Shown here in pieces: positions 55,541-64,000 of a DNA stretch of 64,000 bases (its first letter is position 1; every line of letters begins with the position of its first letter). This stretch comes from Ariolimax columbianus. Lineage: Eukaryota; Mollusca; Gastropoda; Stylommatophora; Arionidae. Both the position numbers and the translations under genes were made by a program. The notes beneath the pieces are model-generated. The model saw only the letters and a list, made by a program, of their open reading frames with translations. It was not told where the DNA came from and ran no database searches. Location: assembly GCA_036924085.1 (NCBI GenBank), contig JAVGWX010000006.1, forward strand, positions 41,693,746-41,757,745, written 5' to 3'.

Positions 55541-57544
55541 TTGGGGTACAGACAGGAGTGAGACAGGGATGAAACAGGAGTGAGACAGGGATGAAACAGG
55601 AGTGAGACAGGGAGGAAATACGAGTGAGACAGGGATGACACAGGAGTGAGACAGGGATGACACAGGAGTGAGACAGGGATGAAACAGGAGTGAGACAGGG
55701 AGGAAATACGAGTGAGACAGGGATAAAACAGGAGTGAGACAGGGAGGAAATACGAGTGAGACAGGGATGAAACAGGAGTGAGACAGGGATGAAACAGGAG
55801 TGAGACAGGAATGAAACAGGAGTGAGACAGGGATGAAACACGAGTGAGACAGGGATGAAATACGAGTGAGACAGGGATAAAACACGAGGGAGACAGGGAT
55901 GAAACAGGAGTGAGACAGTGATGAAACAGGAGTGAGGCAGGAATGACACACGAGTGAGACAGGGATGAAACACGAGTGAGACAGGGATGAAATATGAGTG
56001 AGATGGATGAAACACGAGTGAGAGGGATGAAACAGAAGTGAGACAGGAATGACACAGGAGTGAGACAGGGATGAAACAGGAGTGAGGCAGGAATGACACA
56101 CGAGTGAGACAGGGATTAAACACGAGTGAGACAGGGAGGAAATACGAGTGAGACAGGGATAAAACACGAGGGAGACAGGGATGAAACAGGAGTGAGACAG
56201 TGATGAAACAGGAGTGAGACAGGGATGAAACAGGAGTGAGACAGAGATGAAACAGGAGTGAGACAGGGATGAAACAGGAGTGAGACAGGGATGAAACAGG
56301 AGTGAGACAGGGATGAAACAGGAGTGAGACAGGGATGAAACAGGAGTGAGACAGGGATGAAACAGGAGTGAGACAGGGATGAAACAGGAGTGAGACAGGG
56401 ATGAAACAGGAGTGAGACAGGGATGAAACAGGAGTGAGACAGGGATGAAACAGGAGTGAGACAGGGATGAAACAGGAGTGAGACATGGATGAAACAGGAG
56501 TGAGACAGGGATGAAACAGGAGTGAGACAGGGATGAAACAGGAGTGAGACAGGGATGAAACAGGAGTGAGACAGGGATGAAACAGGAGTGAGACAGGGAT
56601 GAAACAGGAGTGAGACAGGGATGAAACAGGAGTGAGACAGGGATGAAACAGGAGTGAGACAGGGATGAAACAGGAGTGAGACAGGGATGAAACAGGAGTG
56701 AGACAGGGAGGAAACAGGAGTGAGACAGGAATGAAACAGGAGTGAGACAGGGATGAAACAGGAGTGAGACAGGGATGAAACAGGAGTGAGACAGGGATGA
56801 AACAGGAGTGAGACAGGGATGAAACAGGAGTGAGACAGGGATGAAACAGGAGTGAGACAGGAATGAAACAGGAGTGAGACAGGGATGAAACAGGAGTGAG
56901 ACAGGGAGGAAATACGAGTGAGACAGGGATGACACAGGAGTGAGACAGGGATGACACAGGAGTGAGACAGGGATGAAACAGGAGTGAGACAGGGAGGAAA
57001 TACGAGTGAGACAGGGATGAAACAGGAGTGACACAGGGAGGAAATACGAGTGAGACAGGGATGAAACAGGAGTGAGACAGGGATGAAACAGGAGTGAGAC
57101 AGGAATGAAACAGGAGTGAGACAGGGATGAAACACGAGTGAGACAGGGATGAAATACGAGTGAGACAGGGATAAAACACGAGGGAGACAGGGATGAAACA
57201 GGAGTGAGACAGTGATGAAACAGGAGTGAGGCAGGAATGACACACGAGTGAGACAGGGATGAAACACGAGTGAGACAGGGATGAAATATGAGTGAGATGG
57301 ATGAAACACGAGTGAGAGGGATGAAACAGGAGTGAGACAGGAATGACACAGGAGTGAGACAGGGATGAAACAGGAGTGAGGCAGGAATGACACACGAGTG
57401 AGACAGGGATTAAACACGAGTGAGACAGGGAGGAAATACGAGTGAGACAGGGATAAAACACGAGGGAGACAGGGATGAAACAGGAGTGAGACAGTGATGA
57501 AACAGGAGTGAGACAGGGATGAAACAGGAGTGAGACAGGAATGA
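55541..57544. repeat. 22-bp minisatellite, about 90 copies, with internal duplication
   Basis: Unit GAAACAGGAGTGAGACAGGG plus AT. Variant units (CACGAGTGAG, AGTGAGATGG, AATACGAG) occur in the same order near 55620-56220 and 56910-57540. AGTGAGATGG lies 1,294 bases apart, so a block was duplicated. Three minus frames are open for 495-658 codons because the unit lacks stops. I do not regard them as genes. Confidence 0.97.
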
Positions 57545-58180
57545 TTTCTCCAACCCTTTATGTGTATGCTGGCAATGGATTGAATAATGAAAACATCAAA
57601 CAAGGAAAAGAGAACTGGTATTCAGCGGGCAATATGGACACAGTTGGAGGACTTGGATTACACATATGATCCGAAATTGTTGTCACACAGTCATAACCAA
57701 ATGCAGGAGAAACTTGACAGAACAATCAACCAAATGATAGGACGTGAAGGCAACCAAGCTGGCTAAAGTTAACTCCAAGGTATGTGTGAAAGGCGTCAAT
57801 AACAGTCACTGAAACAACAAATTAAGAGAAGAAAATGCGCCTGGATAAGATTTGCATTCATCAAGACCAACATGGCTAGGCAGGTTTTAACGTAGAAACT
57901 GCAGGAGAGGCAAAAGACAGGAGGATCTAAAAATACATGAGAAAGAAAATGCGAGATGGAACTACGATTAAATGGTTACACCTGGACAGAGGTTGGGGAT
58001 TTTCTGATTCGATGAGAGGCAGGGTCGTTTCTGATAGGAGCGGTGCATACTTGACAACAACGTCCTGTATCAGAATAGAGATCGAGGCAGTGACCGACTC
58101 TGAGGTGTTTATCTGGGATCTCTTCAATTAGGGCCGTAATAATCTCTGACTTGCAACCTTTGCTTTGGAAGGTGCAGAAG
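57545..58180 (+). pseudogene. LINE fragments: RT, C-terminal and RNase H pieces
   Basis: CMLAMDIMKTSN-like then [20 protein letters not shown] (FADD changed to YTYD) and LLSHSHNQMQEKLDRTINQM form an RT block. QERQKTGGSKN and MELRLNGYTWTEV belong to a C-terminus. From 57950 the pieces RGWGF and SGAYLTTTSCIRIEIEAVTD look like an RNase H core. Deletions join the blocks; the RNase H piece may be from another element. Confidence 0.7.
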
Positions 58181-58404
58181 TGCTGGCTGCAGCATCAGTA
58201 GTCAGAGAGGAATCGACCCTCCGAAGTTTGTGTGGATCTATTGTACTGTCCATGCTGCAGTTTGAAAGAATGAACGAGCTGACAACCTAGCCTCAGGAGC
58301 AACCGTAGTTGGGGACATCGACAACAGACATAGGTGACATTTTGAAGTTTATCAAAGACATCTTCTGGAAGAAGACACTGCAGTTAACCTGTAATACACA
58401 GACA

Positions 58405-58970
58405 GTTTGAAACTTAGAGTTGGAACTTGGAGCTGGAACTTGGAGCTGGAACTTGGAGCTGGAACTTGGAGCTGGAACTTGGAGCTGGAACTTGGAGCTG
58501 GAACTTGGAGCTGGAACTTGGAGCTGGAACTTGGAGCTGGAACTTGGAGCTGGAACTTGGAGCTGGAACTTGGAGTTGGAACTTGGAGTTGGAACTTGGA
58601 GTTGGAACTTGGAGTTGGAACTTGGAGTTGGAACTTGGAGTTGGAACTTGGAGTTGGAACTTGGAGTTGGAACTTGGAGTTGGAACTTGGAGTTGGAACT
58701 TGGAGTTGGAACTTGGAGTTGGAACTTGGAGTTGGAACTTGGAGTTGGAACTTGGAGTTGGAACTTGGAGTTGGAACTTGGAGTTGGAACTTGCAGTTGG
58801 AACTTGCAGTTGGAACTTGCAGTTGGAACTTGGAGCTGGAACTTGGAGCTGGAACTTGGAGTTGGAACTTGGAGCTGGAACTTGGAGCTGGAACTTGGAG
58901 TTGGAACTTGGAGTTGGAACTTGCAGTTGGAACTTGCAGTTGGAACTTGCAGTTGGAACTTGGAATCCTC
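58405..58970. repeat. 13-bp minisatellite, about 43 copies
   Basis: Unit GGAGYTGGAACTT. Subtypes GGAGCT (left), GGAGTT (middle) and GCAGTT (right) come in blocks. 13-bp units without stops keep frames open on both strands (up to 237 codons). The array abuts the 3' end of SINE E. Confidence 0.97.
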
Positions 58971-59325
58971 GTATTAAAAACAGGCATGTTGTTAACGTCT
59001 GTTGCCAGGTAACCAAAGGTGTCTTAAACAGGTGTTTTTTTAAAACTTTCTGCGGCTTACTAGGTCTGGTCAAGAGAACAAACTATTTAGGTAGATTTTT
59101 ATCTAGAGGTTTTGAATTTTGTCCGAGCTGCGGCCGTTAAATCTACTCTTTTCGATTTCTAGCAACCAAGGGATTTTTAACGTGCTCGACACTGAACACG
59201 TGAGTCCGATCTCACTACCCATAGATCAGAATTTTACCAGAAGATCCCGGTCCGAACCGTGAATCAAACCCGCGACATCCGGCACACGAGGCGGACACCC
59301 TACCTCGAGACCACTAAATCATCAC
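58971..59325 (-). mobile_element. SINE E, minus, with expanded 3' tail
   Basis: The minus head contains TGGTCTCGAGGTAGGGTGTC and GCGGGTTTGATTCACGG (B-box-like). The body matches 34997-35370. Its 3' end, GATTCCAAGTTCCAACTG on the minus strand, passes without a break into the 13-bp array. Confidence 0.85.
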
Positions 59326-59334
59326 ACAGCAGCA

Positions 59335-60400
59335 TGATTTTGAAATCATATTCAGATCCAGCAGAAATGGAGACGGAGACAACGGTGCAGGAGTGTGCAC
59401 AACCAGCAAGTTACTGTAATCATCAGTAGCTACACTATTTGCAATTTGCTGAGAGGGATTAAGTGCTTATATATCTACCTTTAGTGCAATGTGGTCAATT
59501 CTTAACAGAACAGAACCTGAAAAGAGGCAGAAAGTAGCACAGACGGTGAATGCTGGCGATATGCAGTCAATGTCCCATGTGCTGAAAAGAGCAATGGGTT
59601 TTGATTGATTGATTTATCGATTGACTGATTTATTTATTTCGAAATGAACTAAATATTGTATTTATAAAGAGGATACATTAAATAAAAAATTGCGTTGATT
59701 GTGTATTACCGTCTAAAGTGCGCAGTGCGTTTCAAGCCAATGGGATCTACGAATCTTTATGTGTATATGATGCGGCGCAGCAACAAACTGAAGCGACCAA
59801 GTGATACCCGGTTTGTAAGGAATAGAACCACTGGAATCCCCTTCTAGTCTTGTCATGAAATACAACTATAGAGACTGTAAATTGCACTAATAACCGTACC
59901 ATGCACACCCACAGCTACTGAAACAGTCAGGGAGAGAAAACTAATGTTGTTATTGTTGTTGTTATTGTTGTTGTTATTCTTCCACCATAACCGATGAGGA
60001 CTACTTTGTCAGCATTCACTGTTCGCGTAAGTTCGAAAACGCTATATAAGCCAATCTGAGCCCAGAATTATTTATTGCATTTAGTACAGACAAGTAAAAC
60101 ACCGCTTGCACCGAGGTTGAAGAAGAGTTGATGTGAGCAGACAGCTAAAACAATTTTGAGAGCTCAGAAAATAAAACTTACTCATCGTGGCTTTCAACGG
60201 CAACAACCGAAACTGCCACAGCAAGTGGCTATTTACAGGCTTCCTGTAAACGAGATCATACGTTTCTTTTGAGCGAAATGACGAATCATTATTATTTACA
60301 GTTGCAAGATGTATATTTCATAATCTATTTGTCTGTTTGCGCTCTATTGTTTCCTACCAGTGCATTATTCTGTAAGATAGTATACCTTCTTCTTATTCAT
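59335..60400. other. no recognisable gene; GTT microsatellite
   Basis: A (GTT/ATT)n microsatellite lies at 59945-59985. Otherwise AT-rich sequence without a clear feature. Confidence 0.4.
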
Positions 60401-60765
60401 CTTCCTTCGTTTTCAAATACCGCTACCAAGCTCCGAAAACGGCTTTGCAAGTAACAGGATGTAATCAATAGAACGTAATTCGTTGTGTCGCAGCTTACAG
60501 ATTGACTTAATATTTGCACCGTTTGGTCTGACACATCCGACTTCAGCAAACATTTGGGTTATCAAGTTAGCCTTCCACCTTCAATCCCTTCTCCTTCGCC
60601 AGTCTGCCCTGTTGCAGCCTGTTAATCAGGATCGCAACGTAGTAAAGTAAAGTAAAAGTGAGTAGATGAGGAGAAAAGTCTTCGCAGCTCTGACGCTAGC
60701 AGCCAGCTTTGGGTCGCTGACTGCTACAACTCATGCACTATTCAGCATCTTCATCACTTATACCT
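60400..60765 (-). mobile_element. SINE B, minus
   Basis: The reverse complement aligns with SINE B. A short AGTAAAGTAAAGTAAA insertion at about 60640 interrupts it. The 3' (tail) side at 60410 is diverged. Confidence 0.75.
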
Positions 60766-61004
60766 TCTGATTAAACCAAATAATCTTGACTGGTTTTGTT
60801 TAAATATTCTTTTTAACCCACTCTTTTAAAAATAAATTACTACATGTCAACCTCCATTTCAAAAGCTTCAATTCTCATTTTCAACTGTTTATTGTTGATG
60901 ATGTTGCTGGTGTCGTTGTCGCTGATGTCGTTCTTGCTGTTGCTGGTGCTGTTATTAAAACCACGTGTGCTTGAGTTAGTTTACCGCTTGACGTTGAGAA
61001 AGAT

Positions 61005-61830
61005 GACTAACGTCTGGTCAGGTAAAACATACTGATCAGACATGTTAGTCAGGGTCGGGTAAAACATACTGATCAGACATGTTAGTCAGGGTCAGGTAAA
61101 ACATACTGATCAGACATGTTAGTCAGGGTCAGATAAAACATACTGATCAGACATGTTAGTCAGGATCAACCAAAACATACTGATCAGACATGTTAGTCAG
61201 GGTCAGATAAAACATACTGATCAGACATGTTAGTCAGGGTCAGATAAAACATACTGATCAGACATGTTAGTCAGGGTCAGATAAAACATACTGATCAGAC
61301 ATGTTAGTCAGGGTCAGATAAAACATACTGATCAGACATGTTATTCAGGATCAACCAAAACATACTGATCAGACATGTTAGTCAGGGTCAGATAAAACAT
61401 ACTGATCAGACATGTTAGTCAGGGTCAGATAAAACATACTGATCAGACATGTTAGTCAGGGTCAGATAAAACATACTGATCAGACATGTCATTCGGGGTC
61501 AAGAAAAACATACTGATCAGACATGCTAATCAGGGTCAACCAAAACATACTAGCCAAGACCTTCACCTTGGCTTCCTAGAAACCCTATATGGAAACAGTC
61601 TGTTTTCATGACAGCCTGGCCAACGAGATAAGGGATCACGTCGATCCCCGTAGTTGTTAGCGACACGCAGATGAAACTGAGCATAGCACATCCGCCTTGG
61701 AGGACCCCGATCCACCTTTATCAGCACGCCCAGGATGCGAGGAAAGCTACTGCAACCCACCAGTTAATGTCTTTTTCAGGTCGTATGAACGAGTAACCTA
61801 CTCCTTATGTGCATTCGCAAACAACAATCT
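61005..61830 (+). repeat. repeat A with 14-copy 37-bp array in its 5' part
   Basis: From 61021 to about 61550 the unit GGTCAGATAAAACATACTGA plus TCAGACATGTTAGTCAG repeats 14 times. This is the 5' hairpin segment that occurs once in other copies. The rest of repeat A (61550-61830) is normal. Confidence 0.92.
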
Positions 61831-61990
61831 CTTATCGTTACTACGGTGGCGGGTTACAGTTTCTCTCCTTACATCCCCAAGTGTACTTGAGAAGGTGGAG
61901 CGGGGTCCTCCAGGCTTTAGTGCAATGCGCGACTCTTCTGTAAGCTTACAACTATGGGATTACAATGTTCCCACCTCGTTGACTAGACTG
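61830..61990 (-). repeat. repeat A fragment, inverted relative to its neighbour
   Basis: The reverse complement matches the 3' half of repeat A (GGAGGACCCCGCTCCACCTT). With 61690-61830 it forms an imperfect inverted repeat. Confidence 0.65.
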
Positions 61991-62147
61991 CTTTTACACA
62001 TCCTATTCGCAGGGAACGGAACGGTGACATGGGGTGGCGGTCTTGATCAGTATATGTCACATATTGATTGCTCATAAATCCCTATCACAAACGTTTTGTT
62101 GATCACACACAAAGCAAATTTTAAAACAATGACAAAACTATGTGTAC

Positions 62148-62381
62148 CTTCAACTGTGAACACGCTCACATTCGGTAGGACCCTGATGAAGACCTTCGAT
62201 TTGTCTAGCACCACAAACAAGTTCTTTATTGCTGGCTTGACAATGTCTGCCGTATCACATTTAAGTCTTCTGTGTTCAATAAGGTGGATGACCCCAACAA
62301 CAGTATTTGACTGCAGTGGCTTGGAAATGTAAAAAGTATACTCTGGTTTTGGTATGTAAATTCCGGCGTGAATTTTCGTCC
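62148..62381 (-). CDS. candidate internal exon (exon A), host gene on minus strand
   Basis: 234 nt, 78 codons, open, in sequence without element homology. The acceptor on the minus strand is TTACCTTTTTCTTGTTTTGC then ATTTCAG, a strong pyrimidine tract. The donor is GAAG followed by GTACAC, acceptable but not ideal. Both boundaries are phase 1, compatible with exon B. The peptide runs TKIHAGIYIPKPEYTFYISK, PLQSNTVVGVIHLIEHRR, ADIVKPAIKNLFVVLDKSKV, FIRVLPNVSVFTVE. PEYTFYISKPLQSNTVVGVI resembles the start of a cadherin-type repeat (P.F....V.E....GT.VG.V). That is a pattern impression only. If the donor is not used, the frame continues to a stop at about 62047. Confidence 0.5.
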
Positions 62382-62699
62382 CTGAAATGCAAAACAAGAA
62401 AAAGGTAAAGATAGTGACATAAGTAGGATACTGCAGCTCAGGATAAAATCTTATAGACGTTATGTATTAGATCGCAGCTTTTTATGAACTCTATAAGTTA
62501 GGTACCGATTTAAACCAACTATCAACATGAGAAATATATTGACATCCAGGTCCATAATATTGAAACGAAAAATGAGAGCTATCAAGTGTTTTATATAAAC
62601 ACAAAAGGGGCTTGTCGTAAGACTTTACGCTGACTATGAAGGAGTAGGAGAAGACAGTCAAAATGTGGCACATATTTAGCTCAGTCAATTTGTACTGCA

Positions 62700-63060
62700 C
62701 TTGAGAAGTATGAATTTCCCTCCTCGACGGGTTTACCCGGTCTGGTGCATGGTACAACACACGTTATCGACCGGATCTGCTATTGTAACGGTTTGTCAGA
62801 ATAATGGAGAAATCAGAGGCCAGAATTGTGATAAAATGCTTGGTGTTAGGACAAAACACCTACAGAAATACACAGGGAGATGGAACCAGTGTTTGAGGAA
62901 TGCTGTCCTGCGTATGCTTCTATAAAAAACTGGCATAGGCAGTTTAAGTGTGACCGTTATAATATTGCTGATCTTCCAAGATCAGGTAGACCATCTTCAG
63001 AGTGCAGCGATGAAAATGCTGCAAGAGTGAAGAAAATCATTGACCAGGGAAAGAAAAAAT
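62700..63060 (+). pseudogene. mariner-like transposase N-terminal remnant
   Basis: Two frames give FEECCPAYASIKNWHRQFKC then DRYNIADLPRSGRPSSECSD and ARVKKIIDQ, the helix-turn-helix and linker of mariner transposases. The first part (AIVTVCQNNGEIRGQNCDKM) is in another frame. The catalytic domain is missing. Confidence 0.75.
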
Positions 63061-63319
63061 GACAATTTTCGAATTTCTTTCAAACGGTATGTGATGGGAG
63101 CGGCGTTCTGTAAAGTACAAGCTACATGATGATTAAAAACATCTAAAATATACAGACTCAGAAGGCGGAATTGTCTTAAACTTAAATTTTAGTGGGTGGT
63201 AAGAAAAATGTACCCTCACAAAAGTGATAAAACTGGGTGACAGGTATACAATGGCTGACGCGCCCTGATTTAGACAGACTAGATAAAAAAAATGTGAAGT
63301 GAAGTTTATCCAGAGGCTA

Positions 63320-64000
63320 TACCTCACTCTATACGCGGTGTAACCCAGTGTCCTGGTATGTATTTGTCTTTCGCCTCACTCTATACACGGTGTAACCCAG
63401 TGTCCTGGTATGTATTTGTCTTTCGCCTCACTCTATACGCGGTGTAACCCAGTGCCCTGGTATGTATCTGTCTTTCGCCTCACTCTATACGCGGTGAAAC
63501 CCAGTGTCCTGGTATGTATTTGTCTTTCGCCTCACTCTATACGCGGTGTAACCCAGTGTCCTGGTATGTATTTGTCTTTCGCCTCACTCTATACGCGGTG
63601 TAACCCAGTGTCCTGGTATGTATTTGTCTTTCGCCTCACTCTATACGCGGTGTAACCCAGTGTCCTGGTATGTATTTGTCTTTCGCCTCACTCTATACAC
63701 GGTGTAACCCAGTGTCCTGGTATGTATTTGTCTTTCGCCTCACTCTATACGCGGTGTAACCCAGTGTCCTGGTATGTATTTGTCTTTCGCCTCACTCTAT
63801 ACGCGGTGTAACCCAGTGTCCTGGTATGTATTTGTCTTTCGCCTCACTCTATACGCGGTGTAACCCAGTGTCCTGGTATGTATTTGTCTTTCGCCTCACT
63901 CTATACGCGGTGTAACCCAGTGTCCTGGTATGTATTTGTCTTTCGCCTCACTCTATACGCGGTGTAACCCAGTGCCCTGGTATGTATCTGTCTTTCGCCT
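63320..64000. repeat. 52-bp minisatellite, at least 13 copies, runs off the window
   Basis: Unit CCTCACTCTATACGCGGTGT plus AACCCAGTGTCCTGGTATGT and 12 more bases. It continues past the right edge. Confidence 0.97.

Noticed and set aside
55427..57603. Three overlapping minus-strand open frames of 495-658 codons rich in His/Ser/Cys/Phe
   Set aside because: They all come from a 22-bp unit without stop codons read in three frames; no start context, domain or composition of a real protein.
58352..59140. Long open frames on both strands (up to 237 codons, WNLELELG-type repeats)
   Set aside because: They are produced by the stop-free 13-mer array; several frames on both strands are open simultaneously.

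Overview
The window looks like repeat-saturated nuclear DNA of an animal, most likely a lophotrochozoan such as a mollusc. It has no bacterial operons, ribosome binding sites or compact genes. What can be read is decayed non-LTR retrotransposons (LINEs), tRNA-derived SINEs, mariner and Penelope-like remnants, about twenty minisatellites and a few exon-like segments with splice signals. The organism call is inferred from the element mix and is not proven.

Layout. 1-9.7 kb: pieces of a LINE family with RNase H and a CxC..H..C tail (called N1 here), including a 3 kb 5'-truncated copy with a 14-bp target-site duplication (TSD); also repeat A, SINE B and three minisatellites. 9.7-20 kb: LINE and SINE remnants, a 49-bp array inside a SINE B copy, two 30-bp arrays split by repeat D, and a G-rich array. 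20-33 kb: a Penelope-like (RT/GIY-YIG) fragment, a mariner foldback, an RTE-like LINE carrying reverse transcriptase, and more arrays. 33-43 kb: a LINE split by a mariner that itself holds a SINE, then several dead LINEs. 43-63 kb: two minus-strand exon candidates (44075-44368 and 62148-62381) that join in frame across an 18 kb repeat-filled intron; one N1 LINE copy still fully open (45204-46699, 12-bp TSD); a plus-strand terminal-exon candidate (50973-51127) with a polyA signal; and very large arrays. The right edge lies inside a 52-bp array.

How the parts relate. Many tandem arrays are not independent. Their repeat units match a segment of a neighbouring mobile element (SINE B twice, SINE E tail, repeat A 5' end, a LINE 3' end, a Penelope terminal repeat) and, in one case, an exon/intron boundary with its splice donor. 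Recurrent local amplification of element termini appears to have shaped this locus. The long open frames inside the arrays follow from repeat units that contain no stop codons and are not read as genes.

Stretches over about 300 bases where I see nothing recognisable include 1241-2250, 6190-6520, 9660-10055, 10760-11230, 12750-13555, 14480-15085, 20905-21355, 23660-24115, 35700-36365, 46800-46980, 54060-54980, 59335-60400, 62400-62690 and 63065-63310. Some of these probably hold older repeats.
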